From Paenibacillus sp. FSL H8-0548 (GTDB lineage: Bacteria > Bacillota > Bacilli > Paenibacillales > Paenibacillaceae): a stretch of 64,000 bases of DNA. The notes below the pieces were generated by a model. The model was not told the origin of the DNA, did no database searches, and saw nothing but the letters and a program-made list of their open reading frames with translations. Position numbers and translations under genes: made by a program. Positions 18,632 through 27,222 of this stretch are shown here, in pieces. Positions within the stretch are counted from its first letter, which is position 1, and each line of letters begins with the position of its first letter. The stretch lies in the NCBI RefSeq assembly GCF_038630985.1, contig NZ_CP152049.1, forward strand, positions 1,817,501 to 1,881,500, in the 5' to 3' direction.

Positions 18632-19420
18632 TTATAGGATAACGGGAATATTTAGTCTAGCTTGCAGCTGCTGCTGAACATCTGCAAGCTGCTCACCGTC
18701 AGGCGGCTTAATATGCTCAAGCTCATAGGTCAGACCAAGCTGCTTCCATTTGAATGCTCCCATCTCATGATAAGGCAAAAGCTCGACCTTCTGCACTGTT
18801 GGAAGCATGGCAATCGCTGCGGCAAGCATATCAACATCAGCCGGGTCGTTCGTGACCCCAGGAATAACGACGTGTCTAATCCATAGCGGTGTTTTTTGCT
18901 CGTTTACGTACTGAGCCATACGTTTTATTCGCTCGTTGGATTGTGTCGTAAGCGCAATATGCTTTTTTTCGTCGATCATTTTAAGATCGAGCAAAATCAA
19001 ATCAAGCACATCAAGCAAGGCGGTCGACTGTAAATGCGACGGCTCACAAAATCCTGAAGAGTCCATGGCAATGTGCAGATGATAGCGGCGTTTTAGCTCT
19101 CGGCCTAATGCTGCGAGGAAAGGAGCCTGCAGGGAAGGCTCACCGCCAGAGAACGTAACTCCTCCTCCGGATGCTTTATAATAAGGGATAAACGGCTCAA
19201 TTTCAGCGATGACATCATCGACCGTAAGTACCCTGCCTGTTGTCGTATCCCAAGTGTCGGGATTATGGCAAAACTGGCAGCGCAGCGCACAGCCCTGCAT
19301 AAATAGTACGAAGCGGATGCCAGGACCATCAACCGTGCCGAACGATTCGAAGGAGTGAATACGTCCTTTCGTTTGACGGTCATGCTCGATTTGAAGGTGT
19401 CGCTCTCGAGTAGCTGCCAT
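18632..19420 (-). CDS. pflA: Pyruvate formate-lyase activating enzyme (radical SAM)
   Basis: A 262-residue radical SAM enzyme that would insert the glycyl radical into pyruvate formate-lyase using S-adenosylmethionine and a [4Fe-4S] cluster. The cluster cysteines are C44, C48 and C51 (CALRCQFC), followed by HNPDTWD; GGGVTFSGGEPSLQ is the SAM-binding GGE region. The ATG overlaps the stop of the upstream pflB remnant (TAATG), showing former translational coupling. Because pflB here is reduced to its last 59 codons, this activase has no intact local partner; it might serve a pflB copy elsewhere, or be on the way to loss. Confidence 0.93.
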   Translation of the reverse strand: MAATRERHLQIEHDRQTKGRIHSFESFGTVDGPGIRFVLFMQGCALRCQFCHNPDTWDTTTGRVLTVDDVIAEIEPFIPYYKASGGGVTFSGGEPSLQAPFLAALGRELKRRYHLHIAMDSSGFCEPSHLQSTALLDVLDLILLDLKMIDEKKHIALTTQSNERIKRMAQYVNEQKTPLWIRHVVIPGVTNDPADVDMLAAAIAMLPTVQKVELLPYHEMGAFKWKQLGLTYELEHIKPPDGEQLADVQQQLQARLNIPVIL

Positions 19421-19596
19421 TAAATTGCTCCATGGAACGTACGACTAATGACCTCAAGCTGCTGCTCCTTCGTCAGCTTAATGAAGTTTACGGCATAACC
19501 GGAAACACGTACAGTTAGCTGAGGATACAGCTCCGGATGAGCCATGGCATCCTGCAAAGTTTCACGATCAAAGACATTGACGTTTAGATGATGTGC
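19420..19596 (-). pseudogene. pflB: C-terminal remnant of pyruvate formate-lyase (pflB)
   Basis: On the minus strand, 59 in-frame codons read [15 protein letters not shown]... through RVSGYAVNF to SRTFHGAI and stop, the conserved end of PflB including the glycyl-radical glycine in RVSGYAV. Upstream, after two further codons, the frame hits TGA at 19603-19605 and the homology stops abruptly. There is no suitable start codon or ribosome site before the motif. The remaining roughly 690 codons of pflB are missing, so this is a deletion scar rather than a decayed gene: the retained part shows no frameshift or stop. Confidence 0.88.
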
Positions 19597-19902
19597 TTTA
19601 TATCATAGCGCCATTCCGTATTTACTTATAAAATTAATGTAGGTGTGTGTTTAAGACCTCGTATATTCATCGTCATCAACCGCGATATCCCCTACAATGC
19701 TATGCCTATACGGAACTGTCAGCTCAAATATAACCTTTTTTGCGAGGGTGACTATTTTTAACTAGCGTGCTAAATCTATGAAAAACGCGGCCATTAGTTA
19801 AAAAATGTGGTTCGAAAAAAATGTGCTACTTGCTCATCAGGCTATTTTTCCCAATAATTAGATTTGGCTGCAGCCATAAGTTGGTTTTGAAAGGGGTTAT
19901 AA
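19597..19902. other. Intergenic region replacing pflB, with promoter region of the sugar importer
   Basis: This stretch joins the pflB break to the plus-strand ABC operon. A 36-codon minus-strand frame (19651-19758, ending VAVDDDEYTRS-like as IAVDDDEYTRS) may be another gene fragment, but I do not recognise it. The plus-strand permease has AAGGGG upstream of its ATG. Confidence 0.4.
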
Positions 19903-20805
19903 ATGAACCTTTACAATCGGAGATTTAAGCTTAATATCCCTTTGTTCATTATGTTTACTCCGATCATTGTTTACTTCCTAGTATTCAAATACACACCAAT
20001 GGTCGGACTCATCATCGCTTTCAAAAATTATAATTTTACCGATGGGATCTGGGGGAGTGTATGGGTCGGATTCGATAATTTCAAGCTGTTATTTACGAAC
20101 CCGAATATGTTAAACATACTGCGAAACACGCTGATGCTAAGCATATTACAGCTAGTAATTGGTTTTCCGTTTCCTATTCTTGTAGCACTTATGATCAATG
20201 AAATAAGAAGCAGTTGGTTTAAGAAAAGTATTCAGACCGCTGTATTCCTGCCGCATTTTCTAAACTGGGTTATCGTCGGCGGTATTATCATGACTATTTT
20301 TGCGCAAGAAAACGGGATTATTAATCATGTAGTTAAACTATTATTTGGAGATAGCTTTCCGTTTCTTTACGATGCAGGATCGTGGATTGCTATTTTTATC
20401 GGTTCCGGTATTTGGAAGGGTGCAGGTTGGGGAGCCATTATTTATTTGGCAGCGCTTTCTGCGGTTGATCAGTCCTTATACGAAGCAGCGGGCCTAGATG
20501 GAGCGTCCAGATTGAAGCAAATGTGGCATATTTCGCTTCCGGCTATCCAGCCAGTCATTTTCATCATACTCATCTTATCGATTGGCAACATTATGGAGGT
20601 TGGCTTTGATCAGGTGTATATCCTGCAGAACCCAGTAGTATCTAATATTTCTGAGGTTATCTCCACCTGGAACTATAAGGTTGGGATTAATGGAGGACGA
20701 TTTAGTTTAGCTACCGCACTTGGTTTTTTTGAATCAGTCGTCGGTCTTATTCTAGTACTTGGAGCAAATGGGATCGCACGGAGATTTAACAATGGATTAT
20801 GGTAG
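19903..20805 (+). CDS. Sugar ABC transporter permease, LplB type
   Basis: A 300-residue inner-membrane permease of the MalF-like family (COG4209 type). Six hydrophobic segments are visible, beginning with PLFIMFTPIIVYFLVFKY. The EAA loop that touches the ATPase reads YEAAGLDGASRLKQMWHISL. The N-terminal signature KYTPMVGLIIAFKNY is typical of LplB. It pairs with the next gene to form the channel of a polysaccharide or oligosaccharide importer. No ATPase is encoded nearby; such systems usually share a general MsmX-like ATPase from elsewhere. Confidence 0.92.
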   Translation: MNLYNRRFKLNIPLFIMFTPIIVYFLVFKYTPMVGLIIAFKNYNFTDGIWGSVWVGFDNFKLLFTNPNMLNILRNTLMLSILQLVIGFPFPILVALMINEIRSSWFKKSIQTAVFLPHFLNWVIVGGIIMTIFAQENGIINHVVKLLFGDSFPFLYDAGSWIAIFIGSGIWKGAGWGAIIYLAALSAVDQSLYEAAGLDGASRLKQMWHISLPAIQPVIFIILILSIGNIMEVGFDQVYILQNPVVSNISEVISTWNYKVGINGGRFSLATALGFFESVVGLILVLGANGIARRFNNGLW

Positions 20806-20817
20806 GGGTGATAGAGG

Positions 20818-21693
20818 TTGAGAGATTCTTTTGCAGATAAAGTATTTGGCAATGTCATTAACATCCTGTTGATTTTCTTCGCGGCCAGTTGCATTCTACC
20901 GATGGTTCATCTCCTTGCGCTATCGTTCAGTGACCAGTCTGCTATTATTTCTGGCGCTGTAAGCCTTTGGCCCGTAGGATTTACCGATCAAGCCTATGAC
21001 AAGCTGATCGTCGGTACTAGAATTGTATCAGCGCTGAAGAATAGTATTGTGATCACCCTTGTAGGTGTTAGCCTTAATCTGATATTTACTATATTTTGCG
21101 CATACCCATTATCGCGAAGCTATATGTACGGCGGACGCTTTTTTACGCTAGCGATCGTCTTCACGATGCTTTTCTCAGGAGGATTAATTCCTGGTTACTT
21201 GCTGGTGAAATCATTGGGGCTTATTGATACATATGGTGCGATCTGGATACCTGGACTTGTGAGTGTGTATAACATGCTAGTTATGCGTACCTTCTTCACA
21301 AATATTCCTGAGGAGCTAGTAGAGTCGGCGCGAATGGATGGAGGCGGAGAGTGGACGATCTTATTCCGTATTTTCTTGCCCCTGTCCATACCTGTAATCG
21401 TTGCGCTGGGATTGTTCTATGGGGTAGGCCATTGGAATTCATTCTTTAATATGTTGATCTTTATTAATTCGACAGACAAGTACAATTTGGCTGTAATGGT
21501 GCAGCAGATGATTCAAAGTCAGTCTATACTTCAAGAGATTGGCAATTTGTCGCCTGATGATTTTAACGCGATTACACCGGAATCCATAAAGGCAGCTGGC
21601 ATTATCGTGATGATCATACCGATGCTGATTGTGTATCCATTTTTGCAGAAATACTTTATTAAAGGAATGTTGATTGGAGCTATTAAGGGTTAA
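20818..21693 (+). CDS. Sugar ABC transporter permease, LplC type
   Basis: A 291-residue partner permease (MalG-like, COG0395 type). It starts at TTG, 12 bases after the previous stop, with GGGGTGA/AGAGG upstream. Conserved pieces are HLLALSFSDQSAI near the N-terminus, LFSGGLIPGYLLVKSLGL, and the EAA loop ELVESARMDGGGEWTILFRI. It ends in LQKYFIKGMLIGAIKG, the usual terminus of this family. It forms the heterodimeric channel with the preceding gene. Confidence 0.92.
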   Translation: MRDSFADKVFGNVINILLIFFAASCILPMVHLLALSFSDQSAIISGAVSLWPVGFTDQAYDKLIVGTRIVSALKNSIVITLVGVSLNLIFTIFCAYPLSRSYMYGGRFFTLAIVFTMLFSGGLIPGYLLVKSLGLIDTYGAIWIPGLVSVYNMLVMRTFFTNIPEELVESARMDGGGEWTILFRIFLPLSIPVIVALGLFYGVGHWNSFFNMLIFINSTDKYNLAVMVQQMIQSQSILQEIGNLSPDDFNAITPESIKAAGIIVMIIPMLIVYPFLQKYFIKGMLIGAIKG

Positions 21694-21733
21694 TCAAAAA
21701 TGAAATAATAGAAGAAATAGGGAGGTTCTTATA

Positions 21734-23347
21734 TTGAAAACTCGTAAAAATGCATTAGTTATGTTGATGAGTATGGTGCTCGTATTCACGTTAGCGCTTG
21801 CAGGCTGCTCTACTAATAATAAGAGTGAGCCAGCAACAAAGGCTCCGGCTGTAAATAACGGTGATAAAGAGGCTGCACCTGCAAAACAAACGAAGCCGAT
21901 CACGGTATCGATGTATGATCGAGGAAATATTCCACCAGAAATCGGAACTGCAGAAAAAAATCTATGGACGGAATATATCAACGAATCCGTTATGGTCAAA
22001 TACATCCCAGTTCCACGTTGGGAATCTGTTCAGAAGCTCAATGCGCTGCTTGCAGCAGGCGATGGGCCGGACCTAATCTTGGATTATGACGGCGGCTATC
22101 GCAATCAGCTGTTCTTGCAGAAGCAGATTATGCCGATAGACGATATCATTGAGCAGTACAGTACAGACTATAAGGAGCTTTTGAATGAGTTCCCACTCCT
22201 AAGACAGCTGGGTACGAAGTCTGATGGCAAGCTTTATGAATTTGGGCGATTGCTTGGTTATATCCCTGGTGGCTATCTATTTATTCGTCAGGATCAGCTT
22301 GATACGTTAGGCTTGCCAGTTCCTGAAACGATGGAAGATGCCTACGAGGTCATGAAGAGATTTGCAAGTGAAAACAAAGGCAGCTACGCGACAAATTTAA
22401 GTGGTTATGACTGGATGAATACAGCATTTCAGAATGTAACCTGGGTTATCGAAAATGGTGAAATCGTAAGAGATTGGGATCGTGTCGCAGCCGCAACGAG
22501 CTATAAGAAGAGATTGTTTGACGAAGGTTTAGTTGATAAGGATTTCTTAACGGACAAGAATGGCGAGAAAGCGCTGCAGGATTTTGTACAGGGCAAGACG
22601 ATGATGTTTGGGTATTCAGGGAATGTTTTGCAGGTTTATAATAATTATGAAACCTTGAAAAAAAATAATCCGAGTGCCAAGCTGGCTGTCATTGCATTGC
22701 CAAGCAGTGAATTTGGTCAGTTCAGCCCATATTTTAATGATCCGGTCCAAATGACAGGTGTTGTTAATATTAAGGCGGATGATCCGCAATCGGTCATGAA
22801 GTATGTGGATTTATTAAGCAGCAAGACGATGGCTCATACGTTGAAATACGGCCAAGAGGGCGTCCATTATAAAATGGAAGACGGGAAAGAAGTAACGATC
22901 GATCAGGAAAAGTATGAGAAGGAAGTGAGCTGGCTCGGTGATTTCCGTATGCTGGGCTCGCAGCATATTATTAATGAATTTACGAAGTATATGGATGATC
23001 TGGATCAATCCGATCCGTTTGACAAAGAAGTATATGCTATACTAGAGCAAGCTTACAAGCTTTATATTAGCAAGGATCGACCATTGCCTGAAATTACTAA
23101 ATATATGCCTGGTCTTCCTGAGGATATTCAATTTATCGTGTCAAATGCGAATGAACCGATCTCAGATATATGGAGCAGAGCGATAGTCGGCGGCAGTAAG
23201 GTGACTGTGGACAAAGCTGTGGAGGATGCCAAATCAATCTGGAAAAAATCCGATGGCCAGAAGGTTGAGGAGTTTTATGCCAATTGGTACAAAGAAAATA
23301 AGGATACTTGGGTCTTTACCAAGGATCTATACGATATGAGTTTTTAA
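21734..23347 (+). CDS. Extracellular solute-binding lipoprotein of the sugar importer
   Basis: A 537-residue LplA-like binding protein. The TTG start has GGGAGG 9 bases upstream. The signal peptide ends in the lipobox LALAGC with C25 as the lipidated residue, followed by a linker rich in Asn, Ala and Pro. The mature protein has aromatic and acidic binding-cleft segments (LLAAGDGPDLILDYDGGYRN). It should sit on the outer face of the membrane and hand oligosaccharides to the two permeases just upstream. The ligand cannot be deduced. Confidence 0.9.
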   Translation: MKTRKNALVMLMSMVLVFTLALAGCSTNNKSEPATKAPAVNNGDKEAAPAKQTKPITVSMYDRGNIPPEIGTAEKNLWTEYINESVMVKYIPVPRWESVQKLNALLAAGDGPDLILDYDGGYRNQLFLQKQIMPIDDIIEQYSTDYKELLNEFPLLRQLGTKSDGKLYEFGRLLGYIPGGYLFIRQDQLDTLGLPVPETMEDAYEVMKRFASENKGSYATNLSGYDWMNTAFQNVTWVIENGEIVRDWDRVAAATSYKKRLFDEGLVDKDFLTDKNGEKALQDFVQGKTMMFGYSGNVLQVYNNYETLKKNNPSAKLAVIALPSSEFGQFSPYFNDPVQMTGVVNIKADDPQSVMKYVDLLSSKTMAHTLKYGQEGVHYKMEDGKEVTIDQEKYEKEVSWLGDFRMLGSQHIINEFTKYMDDLDQSDPFDKEVYAILEQAYKLYISKDRPLPEITKYMPGLPEDIQFIVSNANEPISDIWSRAIVGGSKVTVDKAVEDAKSIWKKSDGQKVEEFYANWYKENKDTWVFTKDLYDMSF

Positions 23348-23365
23348 GATATAAATAGACCTTTT

Positions 23366-23395
23366 CTATCGGTAGCGCACTATGGCTACCGATAG
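23366..23395 (+). terminator. Perfect hairpin between the importer and its regulator
   Basis: CTATCGGTAGC pairs perfectly with GCTACCGATAG around an 8-base loop. The T-run is poor, so it may be a partial terminator or stabilise the 3' end of the binding-protein mRNA, allowing less regulator than transporter. Confidence 0.55.
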
Positions 23396-23408
23396 AGTCA
23401 TTATATTA

Positions 23409-23422
23409 TGTAATCGTTTACT
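23409..23422 (+). promoter_or_regulatory. Candidate cre site (CcpA binding)
   Basis: TGTAATCGTTTACT matches the catabolite-responsive consensus TGWAANCGNTNWCA at all but the last base. It lies 24 bases before the regulator gene, a position suited to roadblock or promoter repression when glucose is present. Confidence 0.5.
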
Positions 23423-23445
23423 TTTGGGGGGATAGAGTAGAGAAT

Positions 23446-25686
23446 ATGAAATCTAGATCATGGTTCAAACGATTGCTTTTTACGTATTTGCCTGTCTTTT
23501 ATCTCGTAGTCGGTTTTCTCATCTTTCTGTTCTATATGACGATCAGCCAGGTAATGGAACGCCAAATGGTGAATACGAGTGAAAATTATGCGAAGTATGT
23601 GACACAGCAAATCGAGTCTTCCCTTCAAAATATTGAACGGCTAATGATTGGAGAAATCAACAATAATAAAGATTTGAAAAGGTTTTTGTATCAATTGGAC
23701 GATGATGAGGATAGCAACCCATATATTATCGAGAGACGATTGTCCACTAAGTTTAATGCTTTTATGATTGATTTTCCATTAATTAGCTCCATCTATATGG
23801 TGCGTACCGCAGATCAGAAAGTGCTGAGCACCAGCGCCTCACTTTCCTTGGACAGCTTCGGTGATCATGCATTCGTAAATCAATTGCTAGCAGGTGATAT
23901 ACCGCATGAATGGACGGGGAGTAGGCCTTATCAATTATTTTTAACGAAGTCAGACTCTTATCCTGTTGTTTCCTTAGTCATGAAGATACCGCTGCTTTCC
24001 AATCCTAGCGGCTTACTTGTTGTAAATGTTTCCACAAGTGCCATCAAGAAGATGGTTCAGGATATGAACACCCAAAACGTTAGCATTACGACTGTGTATG
24101 ACCAGAAGGGCCAAGCCATTGTTGATGTCGCTGGAGATAATAGCGACCCTATATCCTCTTTTCATTCCGATTATACGAACTGGGAAATTCGTAATGGGAT
24201 AAAGGATAAATTCAATTACGGCATTGTTACAAACCTATATTATGGTTGGGTTGCTTTGGGAATTATCTCCATATTATTTGCAACGGTAGTTATTATTTAT
24301 TTGGCCAGAAAATATACCTCTCCGATCGACAGCATGATGAGCGGAATCACGCAATACATAAAATCAAAATCGGGCGAGCTTCCCGATATACTTAACGATA
24401 ATCCGCGCTTTATTGATAAAGCGGTCAATCATCTGATTGAACTAGCTAATCAATATAGTGATGTGAATAAAGAGAATGCTCTGTATCGAAGGAAACAGTT
24501 TTTTATCGAGCTCATTAGCGGAGAACAACTGATGGATTCGGCACAAAGCGAGAAACAGTTTCTTTTTTTCAATAAGTTAGTACATGGTAAAAACTTCCAC
24601 ATAGGTATAATTGAAATTGATAAATATAGTGATTTCTGCAATGTTTATAGCTCGCGTGATCAGTATTTAATTAAATATGTGATGTCTAATGTAGTGGAGG
24701 AAATTGCTGAATCCAGAAATGCCTATGTATGGGCGGAGTGGCTGGAGAATGGTCGACTGACCATGTTAATTCAGATGAACGGTGAACATGAGCTGACAAA
24801 CACGAGTATAAGTGAGATAGGCAACAAGATTAGAATATGGATTAAGGAGAATCTTGACTATTCCGTTTCGATTGGAATGGGTTCGGCGGTGAGCGAGCTG
24901 ACGGATGCTGCGCAATCCTTCGATGAAGCAGAAGAAGCATTATCCTATAAAACCTCGGTTGGAGGAAACAGAGTTATTGCTTATTGGGAGCTGGAAGACA
25001 ATGTTCATTCGGGGATGTTCGAGCAGCTGCAGCTTATAAGAGATATTGCGGAGTCATTCAAGCATCGTAACGCGGCCTGGAAAAGCAGCTTTATACAATT
25101 AATGGAGGTTGTACAGAGCAAGTATTTTCAACTCCAGGATATCGTTAATTTACTGAACTTTATGATCTTCCATATATCTAAAGAGGTCTCGGAGCTTCCT
25201 ACGCCCTATCAAGAGATTTGGAATCGTACCATGACGGAATTGAACCGCGAATTGAAATCAATTGATTCCGTTGATGACTTGCGTGAAGCTTTTATTGCTT
25301 TGTTAGGCTCGGCAACTGAGCAGATGGAGAAGCTCCGGGTCGGTCGCATCAGTCAAGAGTTAATACATGAAATAAAAGAATATATCGAGCAAAACTTTAA
25401 TGATCCGGATCTATCCCTGCAGCTGCTTAGTGATCGATTCAACATCAACCAAAGCTATTTAAGTAGATTGTTCAAGGATGAATTCAGCGAGAATTTTGTT
25501 GATTATTTGACTCGTATACGTATTGCACATGCCAAGCAGCTATTGAAGACGACGGATGATCTCATTCAAGATATTTCGATTCAAGTAGGGTATCTTCATT
25601 ATTTTTCATTTAATCGGGTATTCAAGAGGGTCGTCGGAGTGACGCCTGGCGAATATAGGAAACAATCATGCGATGCGAGAACGTAG
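23446..25686 (+). CDS. Membrane-bound AraC-family regulator
   Basis: A 746-residue one-component regulator. Two membrane spans (about residues 10-35 and 265-290) flank an extracellular sensor region of about 230 residues of the Cache-like kind; a cytoplasmic linker and a central domain with regulator-like spacing follow; the C-terminal 100 residues (about 639-740) are an AraC double helix-turn-helix (LSLQLLSDRFNINQSYLSRL; IQDISIQVGYLHYFSFNRVF) ending VTPGEYRKQ. Such proteins sense an extracellular sugar or a ligand-loaded binding protein and switch on the neighbouring importer. Here the importer precedes it on the same strand, separated by a hairpin and a candidate cre site. Confidence 0.88.
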   Translation: MKSRSWFKRLLFTYLPVFYLVVGFLIFLFYMTISQVMERQMVNTSENYAKYVTQQIESSLQNIERLMIGEINNNKDLKRFLYQLDDDEDSNPYIIERRLSTKFNAFMIDFPLISSIYMVRTADQKVLSTSASLSLDSFGDHAFVNQLLAGDIPHEWTGSRPYQLFLTKSDSYPVVSLVMKIPLLSNPSGLLVVNVSTSAIKKMVQDMNTQNVSITTVYDQKGQAIVDVAGDNSDPISSFHSDYTNWEIRNGIKDKFNYGIVTNLYYGWVALGIISILFATVVIIYLARKYTSPIDSMMSGITQYIKSKSGELPDILNDNPRFIDKAVNHLIELANQYSDVNKENALYRRKQFFIELISGEQLMDSAQSEKQFLFFNKLVHGKNFHIGIIEIDKYSDFCNVYSSRDQYLIKYVMSNVVEEIAESRNAYVWAEWLENGRLTMLIQMNGEHELTNTSISEIGNKIRIWIKENLDYSVSIGMGSAVSELTDAAQSFDEAEEALSYKTSVGGNRVIAYWELEDNVHSGMFEQLQLIRDIAESFKHRNAAWKSSFIQLMEVVQSKYFQLQDIVNLLNFMIFHISKEVSELPTPYQEIWNRTMTELNRELKSIDSVDDLREAFIALLGSATEQMEKLRVGRISQELIHEIKEYIEQNFNDPDLSLQLLSDRFNINQSYLSRLFKDEFSENFVDYLTRIRIAHAKQLLKTTDDLIQDISIQVGYLHYFSFNRVFKRVVGVTPGEYRKQSCDART

Positions 25687-25702
25687 TCTATTTATTTTCA
25701 TA

Positions 25703-25731
25703 TTGCCATTTGGAAAAGCGTAGGCTATAGT
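25703..25731 (+). promoter_or_regulatory. Sigma-A type promoter of the thiamine operon
   Basis: TTGCCA, a 17-base spacer and TATAGT. Transcription would begin about 10-12 bases before the riboswitch aptamer. Confidence 0.65.
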
Positions 25732-25748
25732 TGTTTTAACTTCATATG

Positions 25749-25842
25749 GAGTACGGGTGCTGGATTTAGTCCGGCTGAGATTGGGACCGTTTGTCCCTGA
25801 CCGTTAATCTGAACCAGGTAATGCTGGCGTAGAGAACGTATC
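25749..25842 (+). promoter_or_regulatory. TPP riboswitch (THI element)
   Basis: The conserved aptamer pieces are present in order: ACGGGTGCTGG, the CTGAGA loop, GGGACC/GTCCC pairing in the variable arm, then CTGAACCAGGTAATGCTGGC and GTAGAGAACG. Thiamine pyrophosphate binding would favour the terminator just downstream and shut off the operon. The spacing to the promoter upstream and terminator downstream is that of a transcription-attenuating riboswitch. Confidence 0.95.
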
Positions 25843-25849
25843 GAATCGT

Positions 25850-25879
25850 AACCATTCGTGTATTCTCGAATGGTTTTTT
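25850..25879 (+). terminator. Riboswitch-controlled terminator
   Basis: AACCATTCG pairs with CGAATGGTT around an 8-base loop, followed by a T-run. It directly follows the TPP aptamer, so it is the expression platform. Sequence before it (GTATCGAATCG) can compete for CGAATGG as antiterminator. Confidence 0.85.
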
Positions 25880-25923
25880 CTATTGCCCACACCTGTTTCT
25901 CATGAAAAGGGGAAGCAAAAACG

Positions 25924-27219
25924 ATGCAGGAAAGTTTAATTGCAAGGCTGCAGCAAGAGGCAGAGGAGAGGCAGGAGGAGCTATTTGCACTGCTATCGAA
26001 GCTGATCGCTTATCCGACAGTCAGCCCTCCGGCGCGTAACACGATGAAGGCACAGCAGTTTGTGGAAGAGCAGCTTCGAGCAAGCGGATTTGAGACGGAG
26101 CTGTGGGAGGTTTATCCCGGTGATCCAAACGTAACGGGCCTTAAACGCGGCTCACAGCGCGAGTCCTACCGCAGCTTGCTGCTGAATGGCCACATCGATG
26201 TTGCTGAGGTAGGTGACAGTGGGAAATGGCAGCGTAACCCGTTCGAGCTGACGGTTGAGGCCGGCAGAGCTTATGGGCGAGGCACAGCGGATATGAAGGG
26301 CGGAGTCGCAGCATTATTATTTGCGATTAAGCTGCTGAACGAGGCTGGAGTAGAGTTAAAAGGGGATCTGCTGTTTCAATCGGTCATTGGCGAGGAAGCC
26401 GGGGAAGCTGGAACGAGAGCTTGCATGGAACGGGGCTGCAGCGCGGATTTTGCGATTGTCGCTGATACAAGCGAAATGGCTATTCAAGGACAAGGCGGCG
26501 TCATTACCGGCTGGGTGACCGTGCAAAGTCCGGTCACCTATCATGACGGTATGCGATCGCGGATGATTCATGCGGGCGGCGGCGTACAAGGAGCCAGTGC
26601 GATAGAGAAAATGGTCAAGCTGATTGAAGGACTACAGGAGCTGGAGCGTCACTGGGCAGTGACGAAGTCTTATCCAGACTTTCCAGCGGGCTCCAATACG
26701 ATTAATCCGGCGGTCATTGAAGGCGGCCGTCATGCGGCATTTATTGCCGACCGTTGTGCGTTATGGATAACGGTTCATTTCTACCCTGACGAGGATTACG
26801 AATCAGTAGCTGCAGAAATTGAAAGTCACCTGCTAAAGGTTGCTGAAGCTGATCCGTGGCTTCGCAAGCATCCGCCGTCTTTTCGCTGGGGTGGCCGTTC
26901 AATGATAGAGGAGCAAGGAGAAATATTTCCTTCGCTGACGCTGGACACGAATGAAGATGGGCTGCAAGCACTTGCCGCAGCTCACACGAAGCAGCTCGGT
27001 GCTGCTCCGACGATTGGCATGAGCCCAAGCGTGACGGATGCAGGCTGGATCGGAAGAGCGGGTATACCTACCGTAATCTATGGACCAGGGGAGCTTCGCC
27101 ATGCTCACGCCGTCGATGAAAGCATCGACGTTCGCGAGCTTGTGGAATATGCAAAGGTCATGATTGCTTTCATTGCGGAGTGGTGCAATCAAGCAAAGCC
27201 GGAAAGCGAGGTCAACTAA
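25924..27219 (+). CDS. ylmB: M20-family amidohydrolase, likely formylaminopyrimidine deformylase of thiamine salvage
   Basis: A 431-residue M20 (ArgE/DapE) metallohydrolase. Metal ligands are visible in LLNGHIDV, GRGTADMKGG and GEEAGEAG, with the late His in ELRHAHAVDE. It is the first gene after a TPP riboswitch and precedes tenA and a ThiXYZ-type importer, the same company kept by YlmB. YlmB removes the formyl group from formylaminopyrimidine, a thiamine breakdown product, giving the aminopyrimidine that TenA hydrolyses to HMP. The family is certain; the exact substrate is inferred from context. Confidence 0.85.
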   Translation: MQESLIARLQQEAEERQEELFALLSKLIAYPTVSPPARNTMKAQQFVEEQLRASGFETELWEVYPGDPNVTGLKRGSQRESYRSLLLNGHIDVAEVGDSGKWQRNPFELTVEAGRAYGRGTADMKGGVAALLFAIKLLNEAGVELKGDLLFQSVIGEEAGEAGTRACMERGCSADFAIVADTSEMAIQGQGGVITGWVTVQSPVTYHDGMRSRMIHAGGGVQGASAIEKMVKLIEGLQELERHWAVTKSYPDFPAGSNTINPAVIEGGRHAAFIADRCALWITVHFYPDEDYESVAAEIESHLLKVAEADPWLRKHPPSFRWGGRSMIEEQGEIFPSLTLDTNEDGLQALAAAHTKQLGAAPTIGMSPSVTDAGWIGRAGIPTVIYGPGELRHAHAVDESIDVRELVEYAKVMIAFIAEWCNQAKPESEVN

Positions 27220-27222
27220 CTA

